Part shown: one piece after another, positions 1-8,042 of the stretch
Position numbering within the stretch: position 1 is the stretch's first letter
Layout of the letters: every line of letters begins with the position of its first letter
Assembly (NCBI RefSeq): GCF_046557615.1
Contig: NZ_JBKIII010000001.1
Span: 992,001 to 1,056,000, forward strand
From: Haloferax sp046557615
Lineage (GTDB): Archaea > Halobacteriota > Halobacteria > Halobacteriales > Haloferacaceae
DNA length: 64,000 nucleotides
Direction: 5' to 3'
Made by a program: the position numbers and the translations under genes
The notes under the pieces: model-generated
What the model was told of the DNA's origin: nothing
What the model saw: the letters and a program-made list of their open reading frames with translations, nothing else
Database searches by the model: none

Positions 1-589
1 CGCGGCAGGTGAGACGAGCATCGACCGGTGGCTGTGTGTCGGCTCTGAAACGCGCGATTTTTGGACCGATGTGGGCGCGGAGTGCCGTCGAATAGTCTGC
101 AGCGCGCGACACACCTTCGGCGAGTCCAGATTCGACGGCGGTGCGGCGAATCGCACCAGCTCGACCGAGTGCCTCGTGTGCGGCCGCAAGTGGGTCGTGG
201 CGAGCGCGGGTTGCGAGTCGTTCGTCTCGATAATCGACGCGCTCGGCGAACCGGCCTGCGGCGACGAGCAACGCGCATGCATCGCCGTCGTACCGATGTT
301 CCAGTCCACCAGTGTGAACGACAATCGCATCTACGTCTGCCGATTCGAGCGCAGAAATCACGGCGGCTCGACAATCAGGGTCGGTTGCGAGTGCCCCGCG
401 TCCGGAACAGGAGTCGGCATCGACGACGAGTGAGCGACGCTCGTCGCCAGGATTGCCAGTCGGCGATGCAACCGTCATCTCGCAGGTACACCCGTTATCA
501 TCCGGTGATTCGACACCCAACGCAGTCGCAACAGTGTCGCGGATGCGACCGACATCGAGCAGTGACGACGGGCCGAGCGTGTGAGTCAT
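1..589 (-). CDS. N-terminal part of a probable type II/IV secretion (pilus) ATPase, cut by the window edge
   Basis: An open frame runs from an ATG at 589 off the left edge (196 codons visible). The visible part carries paired cysteines (NGCTC near residue 33, DSCSGRG near 60, DPDCRA near 70) and an Ala/Arg-rich helical stretch (LLVAAGRFAERV). This resembles, from memory, the N-terminal domain of haloarchaeal TadA/PilB-like secretion ATPases; the Walker motifs would lie outside the window, so the ATPase itself is not seen. It lies 32 bp downstream of an exported small protein and a coiled-coil protein, the context I associate with haloarchaeal pilus-like loci. Assignment rests on resemblance and context. 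Confidence 0.55.
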   Translation of the reverse strand, partial: MTHTLGPSSLLDVGRIRDTVATALGVESPDDNGCTCEMTVASPTGNPGDERRSLVVDADSCSGRGALATDPDCRAAVISALESADVDAIVVHTGGLEHRYDGDACALLVAAGRFAERVDYRDERLATRARHDPLAAAHEALGRAGAIRRTAVESGLAEGVSRAADYSTALRAHIGPKIARFRADTQPPVDARLTCR

Positions 590-621
590 ACGGCGGGATG
601 GTCCCGTCCGAGTATTTGAAC

Positions 622-1062
622 CTACGCCGTCTCGATGACGACGACCGGCGCGGTCGAATCACCCTGAAGCGTGAGTCTGAGCGAGTGTTCTCCCGGTTTG
701 AGTTTTACTTCCCCACCAGAGACTCGAATTCGGGGCGTTGCGACTCGCCGGATAGCCCTCGTCCCGGTCGCCGTCGTCGTCGCGAGTTCGAGGCCGGTTC
801 CGCCACGGAGCGTGAGCATCGAGACGCGTGTCTGTTTCCACGACCCAGTCGGGACCGAGACGGTGACGTGCCGGGTTGGACCCGCAAGTCCGGCAGGTGA
901 TGGGTCTTCGTCCGCGACGAGTTCGGTTGCCGCGTGTGCAATCTCGTCCGCCGCCGTCTCGATGTGGACTGCGGTTGCATCGGCACGTGCGGCGTCGGCC
1001 GCCGGGAACACGACGCCCGCGATGGCGACGGCGAGAAGACACGAGAGGACGACTCGAATCAC
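622..1062 (-). CDS. Exported pilin-locus protein, DUF7311-like
   Basis: 146 aa starting with GTG, which overlaps the stop codon of the upstream gene by 4 bp (GTGA), so translation is probably coupled. The N-terminus is a hydrophobic export segment (IRVVLSCLLAVAIAGVVF, residues 2-19) followed by an AADAARAD stretch and a predicted beta-rich domain. The arrangement recalls small TadE/pseudopilin-like proteins. I link it to the haloarchaeal DUF7311 family from memory. It probably sits in the membrane or cell surface as part of the secretion/pilus apparatus encoded next to it; no catalytic motif is visible. Confidence 0.6.
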   Translation of the reverse strand: MIRVVLSCLLAVAIAGVVFPAADAARADATAVHIETAADEIAHAATELVADEDPSPAGLAGPTRHVTVSVPTGSWKQTRVSMLTLRGGTGLELATTTATGTRAIRRVATPRIRVSGGEVKLKPGEHSLRLTLQGDSTAPVVVIETA

Positions 1063-1538
1063 AGCACGTTACGGAGTCGGTTGGCCAATCCGTGGCCGTC
1101 GTCACGCACCGGTTCGTCGTCTGCTTCGACGTGCGCTGGCGCATGGTCGTTGCGAGCATCGACAGCCTCGGCAACCGCGGCCTCGTCGATACCGGATGCC
1201 GATTCGTCGATGAGTGCAGTTTCGAGCGACTCGGCTTTTGCGAGCGCGGCGTTTGCTCGTCGCTCTACGTCTTCGTTGACGGCGCGGATACCGCCGAGAT
1301 ACCCACGGACTGCCTGCGTCGCGGCATCGACTTCGTCCATCCGTTCGGAGAGTTCGTTCGCCGTGGTTTCGAGGTTCGAGAGACGAGATTCGACTGCCGC
1401 CGCATCTTCGAGCGAGGAGATGGCAACATCGTCGCCGGTCAGCGTGCGTTCGACGGCATCGAGTCGTGCTGAGAGCGTTTCAGGCTGTGGTGAGGCGGCG
1501 GGAGAGTGGTCAGTGTCGCGCGATGGGTCGTCGGTCAT
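1059..1538 (-). CDS. Coiled-coil protein of the pilus-like operon, DUF7310-like
   Basis: 159 aa, acidic, with no signal peptide. The middle (about residues 25-110) is a heptad-rich coiled coil (SARLDAVERTL, ESRLSNLETTANELSERM, RANAALAKAESLETAL). The C-terminus ends in a basic/hydrophobic tail (HGLANRLRNVL). It is first in a three-gene minus-strand unit with the DUF7311-like exported protein and the probable secretion ATPase, and is divergent from cetZ. The likely role is a cytoplasmic scaffold or regulator of the secretion ATPase, but that is inferred from position. The DUF number is recalled, not searched. Confidence 0.6.
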   Translation of the reverse strand: MTDDPSRDTDHSPAASPQPETLSARLDAVERTLTGDDVAISSLEDAAAVESRLSNLETTANELSERMDEVDAATQAVRGYLGGIRAVNEDVERRANAALAKAESLETALIDESASGIDEAAVAEAVDARNDHAPAHVEADDEPVRDDGHGLANRLRNVL

Positions 1539-1658
1539 ACAGCGGGGTGGTTCCCTTATCGGTCATAAACTTCAGGCGGTGAAATCGGGCAAATTGTCGC
1601 TTCCGACTCGGGTTCAGTGTGGGGAACGTTCAAGATGCGCCCCCGAGTCACCTAAGGT

Positions 1659-2747
1659 ATGAAAACGGTCCTCATAGGCGTGGGACAAGCCGGTGGGAAG
1701 CTCACGCAGGCCCTCCTCGAATTCGACAAGCAGATGGGATTCGGAGCGGTCCTCAGCGCAGTCGGAGTGAACACGGCGGAAGCCGACCTCCAGCCACTCC
1801 CCTTCGAGACGGTCCTCATCGGCCAAGACAGAGTCAATGGCCACGGCGTCGGCGGCGACAACGAACTCGGCGCAGAGGTCATGCAAGCCGACAAGACAGA
1901 AGTCCTCTCGGCGCTCGATGGTCGCATCACGGCCGAAGCCGAGTCGATATTCCTCGTCTCTGGCCTCGGTGGTGGGTCCGGGTCCGGCGGCACGCCCGTC
2001 CTCGCAAAAGAACTCAGGCGAATTCACGATATTCCGGTGTACGTCCTCGGTATCGTTCCCGGCCAGAACGAAGGGGCGATGTACCAGGTCAACGCGGGTC
2101 GGTCGCTCAAGACCATCGCCCGCGAGTCAGACGCTGTCCTCCTCGTCGACAACGACGCCTTCCGGTCGTCGGGCGAGTCGATGAGCGCGGGTTACGAGGC
2201 CATCAACCAAGCAATCGCTCAGCGTGTCGGCCTCCTCCTTGCGTCCGGTGAAGCCGTCGAAGGCGTCGGCGAGAGCGTCGTCGATTCCTCCGAAATCATC
2301 AACACGCTTCGCACTGGTGGCATCGCCGCACTCGGTTATGCGAGCGCGGAAGCCTCGGACGTAGCCGAAGACAACATCAACGCCGTCATGAGTACGACAC
2401 GCCGTGCGGTCCTCACGGGGACCAGCCTCCAAGACGCGAGTGACGCGGATTCCGCACTCGTCGTCGTCGCTGGCAAGCCAGAGGTAATTCCCAGAAAGGG
2501 TGTCGAACGAGCGCGGCGATGGGTCGAAAATGAGACTGGCAGTCTCGAAGTTCGCGGTGGCGACTTCCCACTCGATAGCGGGCGAATCGCCGTCTTGGTC
2601 CTCCTCGCAGGTGTTCAACGCTCCGACCGTGTGGAGGCGTTCATGGAGCGCGCACGCATGGCAATCGAAGAAGCAGAGGCTGAGAAAGCGACGCGCGAAG
2701 ACCCGAAAGATATGTGGCAGAACGACGACCTCGACAGTTTGCTCTAA
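1659..2747 (+). CDS. cetZ: CetZ-family tubulin-like GTPase (CetZ2-like)
   Basis: 362 aa, the usual length for CetZ. The N-terminal motif IGVGQAGGK replaces the GCGGAG of FtsZ, and the tubulin signature loop near residue 105 reads GLGGGSGSGG. The segments NTAEADL, GVGGDNELGAE, VDNDAF and SVVDSSEIINTLR are typical of CetZ proteins. CetZ proteins are haloarchaeal cytoskeletal GTPases; CetZ1 controls rod formation and motility in Haloferax, and roles of other paralogues are less clear. The tail is short and charged (DDLDSLL), with no long C-terminal peptide. It is a single gene divergent from a pilus-like operon; the ATG is preceded closely by CTAAGGT. The CetZ2 assignment rests on resemblance and remembered gene order. 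Confidence 0.88.
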   Translation: MKTVLIGVGQAGGKLTQALLEFDKQMGFGAVLSAVGVNTAEADLQPLPFETVLIGQDRVNGHGVGGDNELGAEVMQADKTEVLSALDGRITAEAESIFLVSGLGGGSGSGGTPVLAKELRRIHDIPVYVLGIVPGQNEGAMYQVNAGRSLKTIARESDAVLLVDNDAFRSSGESMSAGYEAINQAIAQRVGLLLASGEAVEGVGESVVDSSEIINTLRTGGIAALGYASAEASDVAEDNINAVMSTTRRAVLTGTSLQDASDADSALVVVAGKPEVIPRKGVERARRWVENETGSLEVRGGDFPLDSGRIAVLVLLAGVQRSDRVEAFMERARMAIEEAEAEKATREDPKDMWQNDDLDSLL

Positions 2748-2810
2748 TCGATACGCCCTGCAATCGGTCGGAGTCGCCTCGGTGAAAAATTAAGAATCTT
2801 TTTTCCGCGC

Positions 2811-4160
2811 TTACTGCTGGATGAGGCTCGCGCCGTCGAAATCAGCACGCGCGTACTCGACTTCCATCAGGTCGAGAATCGTCGGCGCGATATCGTAGAG
2901 GTCTGCGTCCTCGATATCGGCGTCCGGATTGTCGATGTAGAGCGTCGCGTTGTCGAAACTGTGCATGCCGTTGCGTGGTCCAGTGCCGAACACGTCGTCG
3001 TGGCCTTTGAACCCAGACTTGAGGTCGAAGCCGTGGTTCGGAATCACGACGAGGTCGGGTGCGATGTCGTCGTGGTCGCCGCGGAAGGCTTCTTCTTTGA
3101 CGACGACGCGCTCTGCGACCTTCTTGCCGTCGGGGCCTTCGAGTGCTTCCAACTGTTCTTTCAGTTCGTTGCGCACGGCCTCGTACTCGTCTTCGGGGAC
3201 CGACCCGCGTGGTTCGCGGCCTTCGAGGTTGATGAAGAACCGGCCGGGGATGAGCGAGTAGGCTTTCGCGTCGCTGGCGATATCCGCGAGCGAGTCGTGG
3301 TCGTCGCTCTCGTAGGAGAGCCAGCCTTCTTGTTCGAGCCACGTGTTGCAGTGGACCTCGTAGTTGAGGGTGGTAAAGCCGTGGTCGGAGGCGACGACGA
3401 GCGTCACGTCTTCGGGGAGCATCTCGCGGATGCGACCGAGGTAGTCGTCCACCTTGCGGTAGAACTCCATGAAGGCCTCTTTGTTCTCGCCGTCGTGTTC
3501 GTAGTCCTTGAAGAGGAAGTGGTTGACTCGGTCGGTCGTCATGAAGACGCCGAAAAAGAGGTCCCAGTCGTCCGCTTCGATGTAGTGTTGGAAGGCTTCG
3601 AAGCGCTTGTCGAGCGTCTCGTGAGCATCCACCATGAACGCCGACTTGTCGTCGTCGTGGCCGAGTTTGGCGTTCACGTCGATTTTGTAGTCGATAGATT
3701 CGAGGTAGTCACGGAAGTCGTCGGGGTACGCCCCGTTCTCGACGCTGGGAGAGAGGAATCCGGAGACCATACGCTGGACGTTTCGCTGCGGCGGGAACGT
3801 CACGGGGACGTTCATCACGGTTGCCTTGCGGCCGGCGTCGGTAACTCGGTCCCAGATGCGGGTCGCCTGCACGTCACGGCCCATCGGGACGTACGTTTCG
3901 TACGAACCGACTTCACGGTCTTGGAACCCGTACACACCCGTCTCGCCGGGGTTGACGCCGGTGGTCAAAGCGGGCCAGCACGCGCTGGACTCGGGAGGGA
4001 CGATGCTGTCGATGTCGCCTGCGGCACCCGCAGAAGCGAGTGCGGCGACATTCGGAAATTCCTCAGGATGCTCAGAGAGGAGGCTAAACGGCACACCATC
4101 GATGCCGATGAAGGCGACACGCGGGTGGTCTTTGCCGCGGAGTCGGTCGAACAAACCCAT
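2811..4160 (-). CDS. Alkaline-phosphatase-superfamily phosphodiesterase / nucleotide pyrophosphatase
   Basis: 449 aa from the ATG that gives MGLFDRLRGK; a longer frame reaches 4259, but its extra residues are basic and unlike haloarchaeal protein. Metal-site signatures of the superfamily are present: GIDGVPF near residue 20, PESSACWPALTTG with the likely nucleophile near 65-70, DRVNHF near 220, and ASDHGFTT near 265. The C-terminal GPRNGMHSFDNATLYI and YDIAPTILDLM segments match type I phosphodiesterase/nucleotide pyrophosphatase proteins. It has no signal peptide, so it is probably cytoplasmic. Archaeal relatives act on phosphodiesters or phosphoglycerate; the substrate cannot be told here. 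It stands alone, convergent with cetZ. Confidence 0.8.
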   Translation of the reverse strand: MGLFDRLRGKDHPRVAFIGIDGVPFSLLSEHPEEFPNVAALASAGAAGDIDSIVPPESSACWPALTTGVNPGETGVYGFQDREVGSYETYVPMGRDVQATRIWDRVTDAGRKATVMNVPVTFPPQRNVQRMVSGFLSPSVENGAYPDDFRDYLESIDYKIDVNAKLGHDDDKSAFMVDAHETLDKRFEAFQHYIEADDWDLFFGVFMTTDRVNHFLFKDYEHDGENKEAFMEFYRKVDDYLGRIREMLPEDVTLVVASDHGFTTLNYEVHCNTWLEQEGWLSYESDDHDSLADIASDAKAYSLIPGRFFINLEGREPRGSVPEDEYEAVRNELKEQLEALEGPDGKKVAERVVVKEEAFRGDHDDIAPDLVVIPNHGFDLKSGFKGHDDVFGTGPRNGMHSFDNATLYIDNPDADIEDADLYDIAPTILDLMEVEYARADFDGASLIQQ

Positions 4161-4314
4161 ACACCACGATATCCCAGATAGCCATAAGAAAGTTCGTCTC
4201 TTGACGGCTCTTTGCACCAATGTACGACGCCAATTTGGTGGCGTCCGAGACGCTGACAATATATTCCGGCATTCTTCAAACAGAGGAAAAGAGAACTCAG
4301 AGCTTGCGCGCGGC

Positions 4315-5157
4315 CTACACGCGCAACGTCCTATCGACGTCGAGCGAGCGCTCCTGTCCGAGCGTCGTCCGACCAGCGGTCCGGAGTTCGCTCACAGTGA
4401 CGAACGAGACGCCCCAGATGATGAGCAACGACGCCCAGACGAGACCAACGGCCGACGTCTGCGCCGGGAAGGCAATCGAGAGCGACCCGAAGTACACCGC
4501 AAGTCCACCGGTTAACCACGCGACGAGGCGGTGGCCAGATGCACCCGCAGAGGCGATAAGGCCCATCATCAACAGCGAGATGGACATGACGACCATCTCC
4601 GAGTAGTGTCCTGCGAGAGCGTGTACGTCACCAGACCCCTGCAAGAGTGCTTGATTGACTGCAAATGCGAGTACGGGAACCGCCGCGACGCCGACGAGTC
4701 CGAGTAACACCGGACTGTAATCGTCGCCCGACGAAAGGACGTTCAGTCCAGCGGGGTGCAACAGCGTCATCAGCCCGATCAAGACGAAGAAGGGAATGAC
4801 CTCTTCGATTGGGCCGCCGCCGAGAACCGTCCCGAGGAGGACGAGCGTGACGACGCCGAACGAGACTTGAAGCAACGCCGCCCGCTTGAGTGGCCGGTAG
4901 AGTTGCGCGGCGACGCCGAGAACCATGACCCAGATGAGCGAGGCGATGACCATCACATGGAGACGATGCTCGGCGAGTAGTGCGCCGCCTTCACCCCACC
5001 CGGTAATCGAGAACAGCAACAACTCAGCGACGAACGCCGCGGCCATCGCGAGCGTCACCAGTGCGAGGAGGTAAAACGCGTACAACCGAGCGCGCTTGAA
5101 CAGGGTTGGATTTTCTGTAGACGTTTCTCCGACATCTGGTTGGTCCGAAAGAGCCAT
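4315..5157 (-). CDS. Polytopic membrane protein of unknown function
   Basis: 280 aa. After a soluble acidic N-terminus of about 20 residues I count about eight hydrophobic segments (for example LYAFYLLALVTLAMAAAFVA, VMVIASLIWVMVLGVA, VVTLVLLGTVLGG, VLLGLVGVAAVPVLAFAV). The short C-terminal tail contains REL/RTAGR-type charged residues. There is no transporter signature that I recognise and no enzymatic motif. It is divergent from the DUF5788-polX operon and follows no gene closely. Probably an integral membrane protein of a haloarchaeal family; function unknown. Confidence 0.7.
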   Translation of the reverse strand: MALSDQPDVGETSTENPTLFKRARLYAFYLLALVTLAMAAAFVAELLLFSITGWGEGGALLAEHRLHVMVIASLIWVMVLGVAAQLYRPLKRAALLQVSFGVVTLVLLGTVLGGGPIEEVIPFFVLIGLMTLLHPAGLNVLSSGDDYSPVLLGLVGVAAVPVLAFAVNQALLQGSGDVHALAGHYSEMVVMSISLLMMGLIASAGASGHRLVAWLTGGLAVYFGSLSIAFPAQTSAVGLVWASLLIIWGVSFVTVSELRTAGRTTLGQERSLDVDRTLRV

Positions 5158-5308
5158 AGGAACAAGCTAACAATACGCAGGATTTGACGATAATCGTTTT
5201 TCAGCGAAACTGGACAATTCGACCGAAATCGGCCGATACGTGTACGGTTTTGTCACACATTGGCGGCGGGGCGATGGAGCAAAGTGTCGCGCGGGATAAC
5301 ACCACGGT

Positions 5309-5749
5309 GTGAAAGAGTTCCAGCGAAAGCAACTCTTGGAACGCGTCAACCGCGAGGGGGCGACGGTGGGCGCACAGATTCCAGAGACCATCGAAGTCCA
5401 AGGAGAGCAGGTAGACCTCCAGCAGTTCGTCTTCGAGATAAAGCGACGCGACACAATTCCGTCGGGCGAAAAAGAGCGTGTCAACCAAGCAAAGCGCAAC
5501 CTCCGACGAGAGCGAATCGAGCGCCTCCAACCAATCGAGGACAACGAAGTGAGTTACGAGGAGGGCAAACAACTCGTACAGGATATCATCGGCATCGACC
5601 GAGCCCTCAACGCGCTCGAACAACTCCGTCCCGTGGACCTCGAACAGGAGGCGAAACTCCAGCACGCGGCCGACCAGAAACGCTGGATGAACTTCCTGAA
5701 GCAAGCCTTAGGGCGAGATAGCGGTATGAGCAAGCGAGGTGGACGATGA
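5309..5749 (+). CDS. DUF5788-like protein, first gene of the polX operon
   Basis: 146 aa, GTG start. The protein is charged and helical, with many Lys/Arg/Glu residues (KEFQRKQLLERV, EKERVNQAKRNLRRERIERL) and a C-terminal basic tail (MSKRGGR). No catalytic motif is visible. It overlaps the start of polX by 4 bp (ATGA), so the two are probably translated together, which hints at a role in DNA metabolism. The DUF name is from memory. The positive charge is notable in a proteome that is otherwise acidic and would fit nucleic-acid binding, but that is inference. Confidence 0.7.
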   Translation: MKEFQRKQLLERVNREGATVGAQIPETIEVQGEQVDLQQFVFEIKRRDTIPSGEKERVNQAKRNLRRERIERLQPIEDNEVSYEEGKQLVQDIIGIDRALNALEQLRPVDLEQEAKLQHAADQKRWMNFLKQALGRDSGMSKRGGR

Positions 5750-7494
5750 GCCGAAACGCCGAAGTCGCCGCCCTCTTCGACGAGTTCGCAGACTTGCTCG
5801 ATGCGAAGGGTGTCGCCTACAAGCCATCGAGCTATCGCCGTGCCGCAGAGAACATCCGCGAGCATCCCCACGCAATCGAGCGGCTCGCCGACGAGGGGAG
5901 AGACAGCGTGATGGAAATCGACCGCGTCGGCGACGCAATCGCCTCCAAAGTCGTCGAATATTTCGAGACCGGGCAAATCGAGGAGTTAGTCGAACTCCGC
6001 GAGGAGTTGCCCGTCGATATGGCCGCACTCACGAGCGTCGAAGGCGTCGGCCCGAAGACGGTCGGAACCCTGTACGAAGCACTCGGGATTACGACGCTCG
6101 ACGAGTTGGAAGCCGCCGCCCGTGACGGAGAAATTCAAGAAGTGAAGGGCTTCGGAACCAAGACGGAACAGAACATCCTCGACGGTATCGACTTCGCCCG
6201 CGAATCTCACCAGCGCGAGACACTCGGCAAAGCGCGACCGATTGCGGACGACCTGATTGCCTACCTCGAAGTGAGCGAGTCGGTCTCGCGTGCCGAACCC
6301 GCAGGCTCACTCCGTCGCTGGCGAGAGACGGTCGGCGACATCGACGTACTGGTCGAGAGCGACGACGCCGAAGCAGTCATCGACCGCTTTGTCAACTGGG
6401 ATCCGGTCGGCGACACCATCGAAGCGGGCACGCAGAAAGCGAGCGTTCGCGTGAACGACATGCGGGTGGACCTCCGCATCATCACCCCCGACGAGTATGG
6501 CGCGGCCCTGCAATATTTCACGGGGAGCAAAGACCACAACGTCCACCTCCGGAACCTCGCTATCGACCGCGGCCTCAAGATGAACGAGTACGGCATGTTC
6601 GACATCTCGGACGTGGACGAACCCGATAGCGACCCGCGCGCGGGAACTCGCGTCGGTGGCGAGACTGAGGCGTCGATGTACGCCGCCTTGGACCTCCCGC
6701 TCATGACTCCCGAACTCCGCGAGGACACGGGTGAAGTCGAGGCCGCCAGCGAGGGAACACTTCCAGACCTCATCGAGGAAGGCGACATCCGCGGCGACCT
6801 GCACACGCACACCGAGTGGTCCGACGGCGACAACACCATTGCAGAGATGGTCGAAGCGGCCACCGAACGCGGCTACGACTACCACGTCGTCTCCGACCAC
6901 GCGACTGGCCCCGGAATGGTCGGCGGCGTCGGCCTCGACGACGACGAACTGCTCGAACAGGCCGAGGAAGTCCAGAAAGTCGCCGAAAGCGCCGAAATCG
7001 CCGTCTTCCACGGTGTCGAGGCCAACATCGACGCAGAAGGAAACCTCTCTGTCGCAGACGACGTACTCGACCAGCTCGACGTGGTTATCGCCTCGCCCCA
7101 CAGCGCGCTGGACCAAGACGGTGAGGCCGCGATGACTCGACTCGTTCGCGCGATGGAACACCCAGCAGTCGATATTCTCGGTCACCCGACCGGTCGCCTC
7201 ATCAACCGCCGACCCGGTCTCACCCTCGATTACGAGCGACTGGCGGAGGCTGCCGTCGAGAACGACGTTGCGCTCGAACTCAACGCGAGTCCGTACCGCC
7301 TCGACCTCAATTCGGATGCCCTCCGAATCGCAATCGAGGCGGGGGCGACCATCGTCATCAACACCGACGCCCACCGCCCGGGAGAACTCGACGACGTTCG
7401 GTACGGGATTCACACCGCCCGACGGGGATGGGTCGAAACTGCGGACGTGTTGAACACGCGTCCCGTGGGCGAACTCGAAGACTTCATCCAGTGA
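5746..7494 (+). CDS. polX: PolX-type DNA polymerase / 3'-5' exonuclease with PHP domain
   Basis: 582 aa, normal length for PolX. The N-terminal 8-kDa-like and helix-hairpin-helix region (VEGVGPKTVGTLYEALG near 103, VKGFGTKTEQNIL near 135) is followed by a family X nucleotidyltransferase core with GSLRRWRETVGDIDVLV near 186 (two catalytic Asp) and MRVDLRII near 240 (third Asp). A PHP domain starts near residue 350 (DLHTHTEWSDG) and continues with HGVEAN, ILGHPTGRL and NTDAHRPGEL, giving the metal-binding His/Asp set. This enzyme fills gaps in base-excision repair and trims 3' ends. It overlaps DUF5788 upstream and the Mut7-C gene downstream by 4 bp each. Confidence 0.93.
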   Translation: MSRNAEVAALFDEFADLLDAKGVAYKPSSYRRAAENIREHPHAIERLADEGRDSVMEIDRVGDAIASKVVEYFETGQIEELVELREELPVDMAALTSVEGVGPKTVGTLYEALGITTLDELEAAARDGEIQEVKGFGTKTEQNILDGIDFARESHQRETLGKARPIADDLIAYLEVSESVSRAEPAGSLRRWRETVGDIDVLVESDDAEAVIDRFVNWDPVGDTIEAGTQKASVRVNDMRVDLRIITPDEYGAALQYFTGSKDHNVHLRNLAIDRGLKMNEYGMFDISDVDEPDSDPRAGTRVGGETEASMYAALDLPLMTPELREDTGEVEAASEGTLPDLIEEGDIRGDLHTHTEWSDGDNTIAEMVEAATERGYDYHVVSDHATGPGMVGGVGLDDDELLEQAEEVQKVAESAEIAVFHGVEANIDAEGNLSVADDVLDQLDVVIASPHSALDQDGEAAMTRLVRAMEHPAVDILGHPTGRLINRRPGLTLDYERLAEAAVENDVALELNASPYRLDLNSDALRIAIEAGATIVINTDAHRPGELDDVRYGIHTARRGWVETADVLNTRPVGELEDFIQ

Positions 7495-8039
7495 CCGACG
7501 ATATCGGTGACGGGCACCCAGGGACTGTCGCCACTGGCGTCGAATCGGCCACCCCGACGAACACTGCACTCCTCCTCGACGTGATGCTCGGCAAACTCGC
7601 CATCTACCTTCGAATGTGTGGCTACGACACCGCCTACGCACTCGATGGAGACGGGAGCGACCCCGGCGACGACGCACTCCTCGCGCGAGCAACCGAAGAG
7701 ACTCGTGTGCTACTCACCCGTGATGTGACGCTCGCAGCGCGCGCACCACAGAGCGTTCTCCTCGCAGGGCGAACACCGACTGCGCAACTCTCGGAACTGA
7801 ACTCAGTCGGCTTTGACCTCTCGCTGACCACAGAGCTTGCACGATGCGGGTCGTGTAATGGTCACCTCAGACCAGTCGAATCGGGCGAGTCGATTCCCGA
7901 ATACGCACCCGACCCCGACGACGTTCGATTGTGGCGGTGTCGAGACTGCGGACAGGTGTTTTGGCGCGGGAGTCACTGGAAAAGCGTCGAACGGACGATA
8001 GACGAATTGGAAACGAGCGGATGCGAAACGGACGAGTAG
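7491..8039 (+). CDS. Mut7-C RNase-domain protein (PIN-like plus zinc ribbon)
   Basis: 182 aa from a GTG at 7491 that overlaps the polX stop. Residues 25-110 form the Mut7-C PIN-like fold, with LLLDVMLGKLAIYLRMCG and LLARATEETRVLLTRD carrying the conserved Asp residues. The C-terminal half holds a zinc ribbon, CGSCNGHL near 122 and CRDCGQVFWRGSHW near 150. Mut7-C proteins are predicted nucleases named after the C-terminal region of Mut-7. Its tight coupling to polX suggests a nucleic-acid repair or processing partner. Activity is predicted from the fold only. An upstream in-frame start at 7428 would lie inside polX and is not needed. Confidence 0.85.
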   Translation: MTDDIGDGHPGTVATGVESATPTNTALLLDVMLGKLAIYLRMCGYDTAYALDGDGSDPGDDALLARATEETRVLLTRDVTLAARAPQSVLLAGRTPTAQLSELNSVGFDLSLTTELARCGSCNGHLRPVESGESIPEYAPDPDDVRLWRCRDCGQVFWRGSHWKSVERTIDELETSGCETDE

Positions 8040-8042
8040 GGC

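Noticed and set aside
61..900. Plus-strand frames of 279 and 120 codons at the left edge
   Set aside because: Very Arg-rich and opposite to the minus-strand frame from 589, which has haloarchaeal composition and sits in an operon.
2811..4259. Longer start for the phosphodiesterase gene (4259)
   Set aside because: The extra residues are basic and include Trp/Arg; MGLFDRLRGK at 4160 is a natural start.
6307..7692. 461-codon open frame antisense to polX and Mut7-C
   Set aside because: The sense genes carry clear catalytic motifs and overlaps; the antisense protein has no recognisable domain.
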